64,000 bases of DNA. Source: GCA-002733465 sp965230525 (GTDB taxonomy: Bacteria; Pseudomonadota; Gammaproteobacteria; Enterobacterales; Kangiellaceae). The translations under genes were made by a program, and so were the position numbers. The notes beneath the pieces were generated by a model. That model was given only the letters and a program-made list of their open reading frames with translations. It had not been told where the DNA came from and did no database searches. Each line of letters starts with the position of its first letter. Position 1 is the first letter of the stretch. The stretch is from NCBI GenBank assembly GCA_965230525.1, contig OZ246008.1, forward strand, positions 744,001-808,000, read 5' to 3'. Positions 1 to 8,818 of the stretch are shown one piece after another.

Positions 1-699
1 CGGCTATCCACTCAACCGGTAAACGGCAATATCCAGCGCGGTGAACAGGTCTATCAAAAGGAATGCTCAACCTGCCACGGCAAGCAAGGTGAAGGCATTA
101 CTGGACCAGCCTTGGCAAACCCATCCGCCTTAGCTCACAACACCGATGAAGTCATACGCTATGCGATTCGGCATGGTCGCCAAGATACTCCAATGCCAGC
201 ATTTGCAGATAAATTATCTTCTAACGATATTGATAATGTCACTGCTTTTTTGCGCAGCAAAGCCAGTGGTTGGGCGCAAACCAAACCAGTATTACGCTCC
301 TTACCTACACCTGATCAGTATATCGTTAATCCCAACGGAGAAGCCCCCAATTTTGATTTGAAAGATGGCATGTACGTATTATCAAAAGATCTCAACCGGG
401 CTTTGGTTGAAAAGAAGAAGATTGTAATGCTAGACACACGAGTCACTTCCGTTTGGCAAACAGCGCATATAGAAGGTTCCATCCCCTTTCCCTATTATTC
501 CGATTTGGATGAGACCGTTAAAGATTTACCAAAAGACGTACAAATAGTTGCCTATTGCTCTTGTCCTCGCGCCGCAGCAGATGATGTTGTTAATAAACTA
601 CGTCGACGAGGCTTTAAAAATACCGCTGTGCTTTGGGAAGGGATATTTGGCTGGATGCATCAAGGTTATCCTGTGATGCGAGGTGATATTCGAGATTAG
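1..699 (+). CDS. Cytochrome c / rhodanese fusion protein (5' partial)
   Basis: The reading frame is already open at base 1, so the N-terminus lies outside the window. A haem-binding CSTCH motif is encoded at about bases 70-84, followed by a short class I cytochrome c segment with a likely axial Met in TPMPAF. After a linker, a rhodanese-like domain begins near base 385 (VMLDTR) and carries a cysteine loop CSCPRAA near base 555. Together this suggests an exported electron-transfer protein with a sulfur-handling or redox domain. An internal TTG at 112 is not a credible start because it would remove the haem motif. The partner and substrate cannot be inferred here. Confidence 0.8.
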   Translation, partial: RLSTQPVNGNIQRGEQVYQKECSTCHGKQGEGITGPALANPSALAHNTDEVIRYAIRHGRQDTPMPAFADKLSSNDIDNVTAFLRSKASGWAQTKPVLRSLPTPDQYIVNPNGEAPNFDLKDGMYVLSKDLNRALVEKKKIVMLDTRVTSVWQTAHIEGSIPFPYYSDLDETVKDLPKDVQIVAYCSCPRAAADDVVNKLRRRGFKNTAVLWEGIFGWMHQGYPVMRGDIRD

Positions 700-732
700 C
701 ATTAAAGCTAAATTTACCTAACAGGAATACCA

Positions 733-1080
733 ATGAAAGTTGACGACATTAGAGTTTTCATACCTAGTAAGGATTATAAAGTATCACAATCGTTTTATCA
801 GGCACTTGGTTTTAAAATGAGTGATGTGTCTGACGAACTTTCGTTATTCGAAAGTGGTGAATGCAGTTTCTTTTTGCAATGCTACTATAACAAGCAGTTC
901 GCAGAGAACTTGATGTTACAACTTTCTGTTTTGGATATCAAAGAGGCTTATCGAACCCTATCTAATTTAAAGGGATTTGACATAAGATTTGAACCAATTA
1001 AACAAGAGCGTTGGGGTAAAGTCGTTTACCTTTGGGGGCCTGCTGGTGAGCTTTGGCATGTGACTGAGTTTAATAATTAA
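733..1080 (+). CDS. VOC (glyoxalase/bleomycin-resistance fold) family protein
   Basis: A 115-residue single-domain protein with the vicinal-oxygen-chelate beta-alpha-beta pattern: opening IRVFIPSKDY, helix SQSFYQALGF, and a closing strand WGPAGELWHV. VOC proteins include glyoxalase I, dioxygenases and drug-binding proteins. The substrate cannot be told from sequence and the usual metal ligands are not all obvious. A short GGAA-type ribosome site precedes the ATG. It follows the cytochrome/rhodanese gene by 33 bp and may be cotranscribed with it. Confidence 0.75.
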   Translation: MKVDDIRVFIPSKDYKVSQSFYQALGFKMSDVSDELSLFESGECSFFLQCYYNKQFAENLMLQLSVLDIKEAYRTLSNLKGFDIRFEPIKQERWGKVVYLWGPAGELWHVTEFNN

Positions 1081-1135
1081 AATAATTTTTGAGTATTACC
1101 TTCCAACCAACAGCTCAAGTTATCATATTTTGATT

Positions 1136-1900
1136 CTATTTTTCCGATTCAACCAACTCAACCTTCCCAAATACACCGGCATCAATATATCCACGATTCT
1201 TATCACCCTTGACGGCTTTAATATCCTTTGAACCAATAAAGCTTTCTCGGTTAGCACTACCATCATTATCACAATAAGCCATCATAAATCCCATTTGCTT
1301 GCCTACTTTTAATTTCACGGGTTGATTTTTAGTTTTTTTATTGGGCTTAAACTGGTCATCATAAACCGATAACGCAACTTCCCAGATTATTTTTTGAGGC
1401 TCAGTTTCGCTCCGCCGCCATCTATTTTTAGCGTGGTTATTCAGTATTAAAAATTGCGGGTTCCCTTCACTATCTTTTGTACCGATATCCACCACCTGAT
1501 TGTCTAGTGCTATATGATACGCAAAGGCATTAAAGTTAAATTGATGAATGCCTCCCGATGCATCTTCATCAATAAATATTTCTAAACAATCGTCGTCCCA
1601 ATAGAAGTCTACTGGGTTAGGATGACCGTCAAATAATTTGTCATCAATAATCTCTGTAAGAATATAAACATACTGTTGATCCCAAAGAAGCTTGTATCGT
1701 CCGCTGAAATCGTCAGGGTCAGGAAGCGTTCCGATAATGGGTACGTTAATAGGATGCCATTCTGCCTTTTGCCAGATGGCTTCGGTCGATTTGCCATCAA
1801 TAATTGGTGGTTTTTCGGCAAAGGCTATGAGTTGCTGTTGAGCGGCAACTGTAAAGCTCACTAAACAGGCTAATAATATTAATAGGTTTTTCTTATTCAT
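1136..1900 (-). CDS. Secreted CBM9-like carbohydrate-binding protein
   Basis: 254 residues beginning with a Sec signal peptide (MNKKNLLILLACLVSFTVAA). The mature part has the pattern of the CBM9-like domain: opening PPIIDGKSTEAIWQKAEW, then YKLLWDQQYVYILTEIID and the acidic strand WDDDCLEIFID. The family binds sugar ends with aromatic residues. It is the last gene of the GH94/gluconokinase run, 22 bp after the kinase, so a role in capturing the same carbohydrate in the periplasm or at the surface is inferred. Confidence 0.75.
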   Translation of the reverse strand: MNKKNLLILLACLVSFTVAAQQQLIAFAEKPPIIDGKSTEAIWQKAEWHPINVPIIGTLPDPDDFSGRYKLLWDQQYVYILTEIIDDKLFDGHPNPVDFYWDDDCLEIFIDEDASGGIHQFNFNAFAYHIALDNQVVDIGTKDSEGNPQFLILNNHAKNRWRRSETEPQKIIWEVALSVYDDQFKPNKKTKNQPVKLKVGKQMGFMMAYCDNDGSANRESFIGSKDIKAVKGDKNRGYIDAGVFGKVELVESEK

Positions 1901-1922
1901 TGATTTCTTGACAAGACCTTTA

Positions 1923-2471
1923 CTATTTTTTATTCATTGCATTTAGAACAATCGACTGAGCATCGACAAGCGTCGCTTCTATCGACTCTCGCAAATTCAG
2001 TTTAAAAACATCCTTTTCTTCTTGGGTAGACTGCATTGCCGCAAGTTGGCTATCCAAGAGCTTAGCATTAAAGAAATGCTTGCCACGATTCTTAATATTG
2101 CTCGCCAGTTTGTCTCTACCTGCTACAAGGTGAATATAGCTAGTTTGATAGCCAAGTCGTCGAAAGCGATCTCGGTGGTGCTTCTTTAACCCGGAATAAG
2201 CAACAAAGCAATTAGTCTTTGACTCAACTAAGGTTTCCAAAGTAATACACATGCTGTCTATCCATGGTAGTCTGTCATTGTCATCAAGCGCAATACCTTT
2301 CGCCATTTTCTGCTTTGCCTGTTCTGTATGATAATCATCAGCCTCAACATAATGAAATGAATTAAGCTTGGCGAGTTGGTGCGCAATGGTAGATTTTCCA
2401 CTACCACTTACTCCCATCACAATGAATAGAAAAGGCCTCATTATTCCTTCATTTGAAATGCAATCGATCAT
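1923..2471 (-). CDS. gntK: Gluconokinase
   Basis: A small P-loop kinase of 182 residues. The Walker A motif GVSGSGKST lies near residues 20-28, followed by EADDYHTEQAKQKMAKGIALDDNDRLPW and SGLKKHHRDRFR, all typical of thermoresistant gluconokinase (about 175 residues). It converts gluconate plus ATP to 6-phosphogluconate. The first ATG overlaps the GH94 stop as ATGA, indicating translational coupling; an internal ATG ten codons later (base 2441) gives the usual family N-terminus MRPFLF. Placement directly after GH94 suggests that gluconate is a product of the phosphorylase. Confidence 0.88.
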   Translation of the reverse strand: MIDCISNEGIMRPFLFIVMGVSGSGKSTIAHQLAKLNSFHYVEADDYHTEQAKQKMAKGIALDDNDRLPWIDSMCITLETLVESKTNCFVAYSGLKKHHRDRFRRLGYQTSYIHLVAGRDKLASNIKNRGKHFFNAKLLDSQLAAMQSTQEEKDVFKLNLRESIEATLVDAQSIVLNAMNKK

Positions 2472-4885
2472 CAGCTCACCGGGAAGTTAACCGTAACTTG
2501 ATAGCAACGGCCCGCTTCGATGCCTTTTATTTGATTAGAGTCCATTAGTTTACCATCAACAATTACTTGTAATTCTTGAATTGATGTCGCCCCCTGAAAG
2601 TCGAACTTAAATTCCGCGCCGCGAAATCGTCGCGTTGCTTGAACCGATCGCCAGTCTCTAGGAAATTTAGGTGCAACAACCAACCCTTGTGAGTCACCAT
2701 ACAAACCAAACAACTCTTCGATGACACAACGATAGTACCAGCTGACTGTTCCAGTATTAAATAATTGACTAGAACGACCTGCATGCTCTGGATATTGATG
2801 GTAGGCACCACGATAGTAATTAGGAATAAAATTAGGCAATTGCCCCCTTTTTTCTGCATCCTTGGTGTTGGGCAACATTTGCTTTAACACATGAAAAGCT
2901 TGTTCGGCATGATTTTGTTTGTACAGTGCAAAAGCATAAAAAACGGCCGCGTGATTATAAACAGAACCATTTTCTGCAACTCCTGGAGATTTTTGAGTAA
3001 GCCTACCAATACGCTCATCCATCTCCGTATAACTTGGTGCCAACATCATAGGACCAAAAGGGGTTTTTAAGCGTTGTTGAATCTGATCAATTAGCATGGA
3101 AGTATGCTCCGTTGAAATCGACTGACACAGCATTGACCAACTCTGTGGATTTAGGTAAATACTACCCTGTTGCTCTTGCTCAACTCCGAATAATTCTCCG
3201 TTATCTGTGATGCCTCGTGCGTACCATTTTTCTTGCCAAAAAAAACGATTAACTAACTGATTAAGTTGGTGGCTTTGTGAACGCAATTCATTGGCTTTTT
3301 CTATTCGACCTAATGCCTCACATATTTCTGACCATGTCAGAATTGCATACGACGTCGCCATGGTTAACCAAGATGAAACCCCTTTGCCTTTTGCCCCGAC
3401 CATATTCATTGGATCACACCAATCACCCTGTTGGATTAAGCTAAGCCCTCTGTGATCTCGAGCATTAAGTAAGTAATCCATCGCTTGGTCAATATGTTGA
3501 TAGATAGGTAGCGCTTTTTTATCGTCCGAGAATTCGATTTCGGTGGCTAAAAATTCAAAATCATTTGTTTCGCGCAAATAACTAGATAAACAAATTGGCA
3601 GCCACACACTATGGTCAGCGTGAGGAATTTGATTAATGTATTTTAACTCCGCATCCGGATGCAATAAGATGCCATCCGGCATTTCACCATTTGATTTTTG
3701 CTGACGCAAAGCATTAATGAACGCCTCTTTGGCAACCATAGAGTCCAAGTAGCTCATGCCCATATGGTCTTGCAGATAGTTGCGCGTCTGCGGATCATTG
3801 GTTAAGCGATTAATATCACCGTGATAAAATACTTGGCGCGGTAGCCAATAATTAACAAAATGGTCCAACTCTGAATCGGCTGTTTGAATAGTTAGACAAC
3901 CTTTTGCTGGGCTTAGATAACGCCGGTATTCTTGGCGTAAACTTTGCTTATTGTCAGTGCGTCGCCTTGGATTAGAAAAGTAGCGATTTCGATACACATC
4001 AATTTCAGACTCTTCAAAAACTGGGCCAAACAGTAGCCGATTCGATAGCGCTTCTTGAGACGCCAATTTTTTACGAAATTGAAATGTCGCAATCGGCACT
4101 TCATATTGCGCATTAGCACTTGAGAGAATCTCGGAATTTAATTCATCAGGCCGACTCAGACCACCTTCCCCTTCAAATTTTGCTTGATTCGCACAATAAG
4201 AAGTAATCTTATTCTCCGACGCCAAGAATGTTTTGTCTTTGAATTTTTTTTGTTTCGGATAGTCTGTCAATTTTTGATAGGGTGTCACACTAGAGGCAAC
4301 AATTGCATTATTTTTTATACTGTAATTGGCAGACTGGTTCATCCAAGACATATAACCAATAGTAAAACACGGATAGATAGAAATTTTTCTTTCGCTCTGA
4401 CTAAGATTAATAATTTTATAATCCCAAATTTCAATAGGATCTTCTGTTGGGATCGAGAGTGTCAATTCTATTCGCAGCGATTGGTGTTCAACGACCCAAT
4501 TAATTTCGGTTTGCGTAACTTGAAATTCAAAATGTTCAAGTTTTACTCTCACTGGCTCATAGGGCACCGAAAACAATTGCGCACTTTGTTTATCTTGTTC
4601 GTCCTTAATATAAAAAAATCTACCCGGGTGATGTGCATAATAATGAGGTTCGGGTTGCATAAAGCTGGTTGCTTCTAAGCAAGGGCCTTTCGAATACTTG
4701 GCCGGTTCTGGCTGCATAAATTGAGCATTAACAAACCCTCGACAGGTTGCTTGGACCAGTAGGTTTTTATTCCACAAATAGCCACTGGCTTTTGAAAGCT
4801 TAGTCGGCGAGTAAAGAGTGATATCGCCGTTATCATGATTAAGTTGATAGAGGTCAGTCTGTTGCACTGTTTTCAACTCCACCAC
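2471..4885 (-). CDS. GH94 family glycoside phosphorylase, probably cellobionic acid phosphorylase
   Basis: 804 residues, the length of single-chain GH94 enzymes. An N-terminal beta-sandwich is followed by an (alpha/alpha)6 barrel. The motif GDWCDPMN places the likely general acid at Asp491, close to the catalytic Asp position of cellobiose phosphorylases. GH94 enzymes cleave beta-glucosides with phosphate to give glucose-1-phosphate. The adjacent gluconokinase makes cellobionic acid (glucosyl-gluconate) the most attractive substrate; cellobiose or another beta-glucoside remains possible. The start is a GTG that overlaps the symporter gene by 32 bp. No predicted signal peptide, so cytoplasmic. 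Confidence 0.8.
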   Translation of the reverse strand: MVELKTVQQTDLYQLNHDNGDITLYSPTKLSKASGYLWNKNLLVQATCRGFVNAQFMQPEPAKYSKGPCLEATSFMQPEPHYYAHHPGRFFYIKDEQDKQSAQLFSVPYEPVRVKLEHFEFQVTQTEINWVVEHQSLRIELTLSIPTEDPIEIWDYKIINLSQSERKISIYPCFTIGYMSWMNQSANYSIKNNAIVASSVTPYQKLTDYPKQKKFKDKTFLASENKITSYCANQAKFEGEGGLSRPDELNSEILSSANAQYEVPIATFQFRKKLASQEALSNRLLFGPVFEESEIDVYRNRYFSNPRRRTDNKQSLRQEYRRYLSPAKGCLTIQTADSELDHFVNYWLPRQVFYHGDINRLTNDPQTRNYLQDHMGMSYLDSMVAKEAFINALRQQKSNGEMPDGILLHPDAELKYINQIPHADHSVWLPICLSSYLRETNDFEFLATEIEFSDDKKALPIYQHIDQAMDYLLNARDHRGLSLIQQGDWCDPMNMVGAKGKGVSSWLTMATSYAILTWSEICEALGRIEKANELRSQSHQLNQLVNRFFWQEKWYARGITDNGELFGVEQEQQGSIYLNPQSWSMLCQSISTEHTSMLIDQIQQRLKTPFGPMMLAPSYTEMDERIGRLTQKSPGVAENGSVYNHAAVFYAFALYKQNHAEQAFHVLKQMLPNTKDAEKRGQLPNFIPNYYRGAYHQYPEHAGRSSQLFNTGTVSWYYRCVIEELFGLYGDSQGLVVAPKFPRDWRSVQATRRFRGAEFKFDFQGATSIQELQVIVDGKLMDSNQIKGIEAGRCYQVTVNFPVS

Positions 4886-6236
4886 TTAGTTTACGCAATG
4901 TTAATTCTGCTTGGATTTGCTTAAGTTGTTGCTGGCCAAGAGGATAATAATAAACAACGAAAGCTGCCAACAATGCAAAGCAACCGGGGATCAAGGTCAT
5001 CAACAACAAAATACCATGCTCGGAAGCATCGTTTTGGATTTGATTGGCGACATATCCTAAGCTGGCTAACAGCCAACCCATTATTGCACCGGCAAGCGCA
5101 CCACCCAACTTCTGAGAAAATGACGCAGCCGAGAACACCATTGCTGTGGCACGTCGACCGTTTTTCCATTCTGAATAATCAGCTGTATCTGCATACATTG
5201 AAAATACCAACGGCGATTTTGGGCCGAGGGATATTCCTATTAAAATCTGTAATGTAAAAATCGCTGTTAAATTATCCTTTGGGACCAAATAGAATATTCC
5301 AGATAGCAATGCCACCAACCCCATCAAGATCACTAACAACTTTCGCTTGTCGACAAGCTGGGTTAACAAGGGGGTAATCGCCGCACCAACCATTAGCGAT
5401 AACATATAGGCGGTGGTAAATGCGCCAATTAGGTCTTCTCGCCCGACAAAATATTTAAAATAGAAAGTTCCGCTGCTTCCTCGTAAAGTGATGGTGAGCA
5501 TTATGACTAACGCTAAGCTAAAGAGAATCAGCCAAGGCTTATTACCAATTAAGTCTTTAAGATCGCGTAAAATTGGGGTGTTCTGTTCAACAATGGGTTG
5601 TACTCTTTCTTTGGTGGTAAGGAATGAAATTACAAAAAGTATTGCGGCCACTGCACCGTAAAGCGCCATCGTTAATTGCCAGCCTAATTGCTCATTACCA
5701 TTTCCTAACCATGCAACAAGATCTAAAGTAAAGTAAGCAACTAAGGTTCCGCCAGTAAACGCGCCAATAAATCGAAAACTGGTAAGTGTTGTTCTTTGTT
5801 GTGAGTCGCTGGTAATGACGCCTAATAGCGCACCGTAAGGCACATTAATGAAAGTGTACGCGAGCATCATAAAAACATAAGTGGCGAATGCCCAAATTAC
5901 TTTTCCTTGTTGGGTTAGATCCGGCACAGTGAAGGTCAAAATACCTGCAGCGGTGATCGGCAATATGCCCCAAAGTAGATAAGGCCTAAACTTACCAAAT
6001 TTTGTTTTGGTACGATCCGCAAGTGCGCCCATTAACGGGTCACTAAACGCGTCAATGAGTCGAGTGACCAAAAACATCGTACCGACAATTTCTGCTGGAA
6101 TGCCAAACACATCGGTGTAAAAAATAAACAGAAAAACATCAAACATTCGCCAATAAAAATTAGAGGCGACATCACCACACGCGTAACCGAGTTTTTCGCT
6201 GAGTGAGAGTTTAATCATGTTGATAGTTTGTTTCAT
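4854..6236 (-). CDS. GPH family sugar:cation symporter
   Basis: About 460 residues with twelve predicted membrane helices. The N-terminal signature LSEKLGYACGDVASNFYW and the loop RLIDAFSDPLMGALADRT mark the glycoside-pentoside-hexuronide:cation symporter family (MelB/XylP/UidB). It would bring the disaccharide across the inner membrane for the GH94 enzyme. The ATG at 6236 has AAGGTG six to seven bases upstream, better than the TTG one codon earlier. A LacI-type palindrome lies about 37 bp upstream of the start. Confidence 0.85.
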   Translation of the reverse strand: MKQTINMIKLSLSEKLGYACGDVASNFYWRMFDVFLFIFYTDVFGIPAEIVGTMFLVTRLIDAFSDPLMGALADRTKTKFGKFRPYLLWGILPITAAGILTFTVPDLTQQGKVIWAFATYVFMMLAYTFINVPYGALLGVITSDSQQRTTLTSFRFIGAFTGGTLVAYFTLDLVAWLGNGNEQLGWQLTMALYGAVAAILFVISFLTTKERVQPIVEQNTPILRDLKDLIGNKPWLILFSLALVIMLTITLRGSSGTFYFKYFVGREDLIGAFTTAYMLSLMVGAAITPLLTQLVDKRKLLVILMGLVALLSGIFYLVPKDNLTAIFTLQILIGISLGPKSPLVFSMYADTADYSEWKNGRRATAMVFSAASFSQKLGGALAGAIMGWLLASLGYVANQIQNDASEHGILLLMTLIPGCFALLAAFVVYYYPLGQQQLKQIQAELTLRKLSGGVENSATD

Positions 6237-6272
6237 CAATCACCTTGTTATTGCCATTCACTTTCTTATTAC

Positions 6273-6290
6273 AATGTATGCGCTTACATT
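6273..6290. promoter_or_regulatory. LacI-family operator-like palindrome upstream of the symporter
   Basis: AATGTATGCGCTTACATT is an 18-bp inverted repeat centred on CG with one mismatch between half-sites. It matches the two sites upstream of the TonB-dependent receptor and the general LacI/GalR operator form with a central CG. Confidence 0.65.
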
Positions 6291-6346
6291 TTTTATCGCT
6301 TTGACCTATTATCGAATACACCGAAATTATCTGAATCAAAGTAAAA

Positions 6347-7837
6347 TTAAATTGCAGGCGCTTTGCAATATTGGTCAATAAAAGCCTGATGCGTGGGCAT
6401 TTGTGCTACTTTGTTTTCGACACTGCTTTTTAAGCCATTCAAGAACCGGTCGAGCTCTTGGTCTGACATCATGTCGACTATTTGGTGATAGTTTTGCGGA
6501 ATAATTCTTTGGCCAATCATCACTTGGGTCCAAGAATCAATTTTAAACAGCTCGGTGTCTGTAATACAAACTCGCGCAGTGTCTTTAAATAAATTCATTC
6601 GATGGGCGAGAGTGTCCGGTATTTCCATATGCTTACAATACGCCCAAAACGGAGTATCTTCCCTTTCGGTTGCTTTGTAATGCAGAATGATAAAGTCTCT
6701 GATCCGTTCCATTTCATTGCTGTATTGACGATTGTATTCATCAATATTAACTTGCGATATGCCATCATGCGGGAACAATCTCATTAACCGAACCACTGCT
6801 GCCATAATAAGATGAATCGCGGTAGATTCTACCGGCTCCAAAAAGCCACTGGCCAAACCGATAGCAACGCAGTTTTTGTTCCAACCTTTAATGCGCTTGC
6901 CTGTGTTGTATTTGAATACCTTTGGCTCGGTAATAGCTTTGCTTTCCAAAGCGTTCATCAAGGTCTCAACTGCTTGCTCATTGCTGGCATATCGACTACA
7001 AAAAACTAAACCATTACCTACACGATGCTGTAGTGGAATTCGCCATTGCCAACCAAAATCATGTGCAATCGATTGAGTGTACGGACGCGGCTGGCCAAAT
7101 TTTTCAGTTTGAACGGCTACGGCGGAGTCACAGGGTAGCAAGTGTGCATAGCTTTCAAAGCCAGTATTTAAAGTGCCTTCGATGAGACGCGCAGCAAAGC
7201 CTGTGCAGTCTATAAATAAATCGCCGCTGATCACTTCATCATTGGTGAGTTTTAATGTTTCAATAAAGCCAGAATGTGGATTAGTGGCAACCTCAGAAAT
7301 GGTACCTTCTATTCTTTTAAGACCGTGCTTGATGGCAAATTTTTTCAAAAACTCTGCGTAAAGGCCAGCGTCAAGATGATAGGCATAGTTAAGTTGGGTA
7401 TCTTGAGTATGTCCAAATTTTCCTGCTTCGGCTGCTTTCAGTTCGACACAATAATCGCCAAATTTTTCGGTTCGACCTCGACGTTGACCTGCTAACCAAA
7501 AATGCTGAAATTCACCCGCCCAACAGACTTTACCGGTTTCACCAAAAGAATGAATGTAGCTATCACCTTTTCGGCCCCAATTTTGGAATTCTATGCCTAG
7601 TTTAAATGTTGCCTGACAACTCGACATAAACTCTTGATCATCAATACCAAGTAATTGATTAAATACTCTTAGCGGCGGAATAGTCGCTTCACCCACTCCG
7701 ATTCGACCAATTTCTTCAGACTCGATTAAACTAATATCTAAATTTTTGCCAAGCAACTTAGTCAATGCAGCAGCAACCATCCATCCGGCACTGCCGCCAC
7801 CAGCAATAACTATTTTTTGTATTTTTTCACTGCTCAA
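6347..7837 (-). CDS. Flavin-dependent tryptophan halogenase family protein
   Basis: 496 residues. The N-terminal FAD-binding GGGSAGW loop is at residues 9-15, the GVGEATIPP segment follows, the conserved lysine lies in TFKLGI, and the WxWxIP signature of flavin-dependent halogenases appears as WQWRIP near residues 262-267. Members were first known from tryptophan halogenation, but many sit beside TonB-dependent receptors in carbohydrate loci of marine bacteria with no known halogenated product. It is 27 bp after the SapC-like gene, so the two are probably cotranscribed. The substrate is unknown. Confidence 0.85.
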   Translation of the reverse strand: MSSEKIQKIVIAGGGSAGWMVAAALTKLLGKNLDISLIESEEIGRIGVGEATIPPLRVFNQLLGIDDQEFMSSCQATFKLGIEFQNWGRKGDSYIHSFGETGKVCWAGEFQHFWLAGQRRGRTEKFGDYCVELKAAEAGKFGHTQDTQLNYAYHLDAGLYAEFLKKFAIKHGLKRIEGTISEVATNPHSGFIETLKLTNDEVISGDLFIDCTGFAARLIEGTLNTGFESYAHLLPCDSAVAVQTEKFGQPRPYTQSIAHDFGWQWRIPLQHRVGNGLVFCSRYASNEQAVETLMNALESKAITEPKVFKYNTGKRIKGWNKNCVAIGLASGFLEPVESTAIHLIMAAVVRLMRLFPHDGISQVNIDEYNRQYSNEMERIRDFIILHYKATEREDTPFWAYCKHMEIPDTLAHRMNLFKDTARVCITDTELFKIDSWTQVMIGQRIIPQNYHQIVDMMSDQELDRFLNGLKSSVENKVAQMPTHQAFIDQYCKAPAI

Positions 7838-7864
7838 TGATTACCTTCTCGCTCATTGGTTGAT

Positions 7865-8599
7865 TTATGATTGTTGAGTAATTTGTTTGTTCTTTTTATG
7901 AATAAGGCGCTTTAAATTATTAATTGAAGCAATCACAATGTAAGCTGCCTGCAATAATCCAGATTTGCTGAGTTTTTCTAAGTTGGCGCCATCCAAATCT
8001 TTTAGCCGCTCTTCATGAATGGTATAGCATTCATCTATTTTTACTTTTTCACCATTAACAAATTCAACATCAATGGTGACTGGCTCAATTAGGTTTAGCT
8101 CTAGATATTCTTTAAACATCAGTTTGGAATACTCAACACCTTTGTGAATGCCCGCCAATATTTTTTGAATATTATTGAAGTAAGGCGTTTGATTTCCTTC
8201 ATCATCAAACAATCGCTCTCCTCCTTCCATCGTGACTCGCGGAGAATCCATATCAATATTAATGATAGGCTCTTGAGCACTTTTTCCTTGGCTTTCTTGG
8301 TTTTGGAATCCGATTAAGAATGGCCCTCTAGCAATCGCTGCAGGCACGTAATCCGCATCCCAACCTTTATCAGTCAAATACAAGTTTTCGCCACTACTAA
8401 AACCAAGCATAACAAATGCACCAAACTCGCCAGTTTCTGGGTGCTTTCTAAACAAAATGGGGTATTCGTTTTGCACATTGCCAAATTCTGTCGGAAAGGT
8501 AGTGACATTAGAAACTTTGTCACCGAACCCGGTAGAATAATCGGTTCTGACTGTTAGATTTTTATGGGCTTGCGTATTTAATACTTGGTAGTTGGTCAT
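7865..8599 (-). CDS. SapC-like family protein
   Basis: 244 residues without signal peptide or membrane segments. The sequence YQVLNTQAHKNLTVR at the N-terminus, the central YPILFRKHPETGEFGAFVMLGF and the later acidic ALxIDMDSPRV-like segment fit the SapC family, named after a Campylobacter S-layer-linked gene but common next to tryptophan-halogenase-like proteins and TonB-dependent receptors. The biochemical role is not established. It lies between the receptor gene and the halogenase gene, after a terminator that may allow partial read-through. Confidence 0.75.
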   Translation of the reverse strand: MTNYQVLNTQAHKNLTVRTDYSTGFGDKVSNVTTFPTEFGNVQNEYPILFRKHPETGEFGAFVMLGFSSGENLYLTDKGWDADYVPAAIARGPFLIGFQNQESQGKSAQEPIINIDMDSPRVTMEGGERLFDDEGNQTPYFNNIQKILAGIHKGVEYSKLMFKEYLELNLIEPVTIDVEFVNGEKVKIDECYTIHEERLKDLDGANLEKLSKSGLLQAAYIVIASINNLKRLIHKKNKQITQQS

Positions 8600-8751
8600 T
8601 TTACTTCTCTTGGTTGGCGTTTTACTTTGGTTAGTTTTAATTGATCACAGGCTTGATTGGATCTCTCTTTTTGGTTAGTTAATTATTACTAGCCAAAAAA
8701 TTGATTTAATTCCGCCATGTTTTCATAGTTTAAGCCATTAGTAAACCCAAT

Positions 8752-8791
8752 AAAAAACCGCTAAACCTATTCCAGTGATTTAGCGGTTTTT
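8752..8791 (-). terminator. Rho-independent terminator after the TonB-dependent receptor gene
   Basis: Perfect 8-bp arms CCGCTAAA (8758-8765) and TTTAGCGG (8779-8786) flank a 13-base loop; on the minus strand the stem is followed by six T. It lies 28 bp after the receptor stop and before the SapC-like gene, so it probably lowers expression of the downstream genes relative to the receptor. Confidence 0.8.
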
Positions 8792-8818
8792 GACGACATC
8801 TGTTCTTTTTAGTATGGA

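Noticed and set aside
4184..4678. 164-codon plus-strand ORF
   Set aside because: Lies antisense inside the GH94 gene, has no ribosome site, and its product is unlike any protein family.
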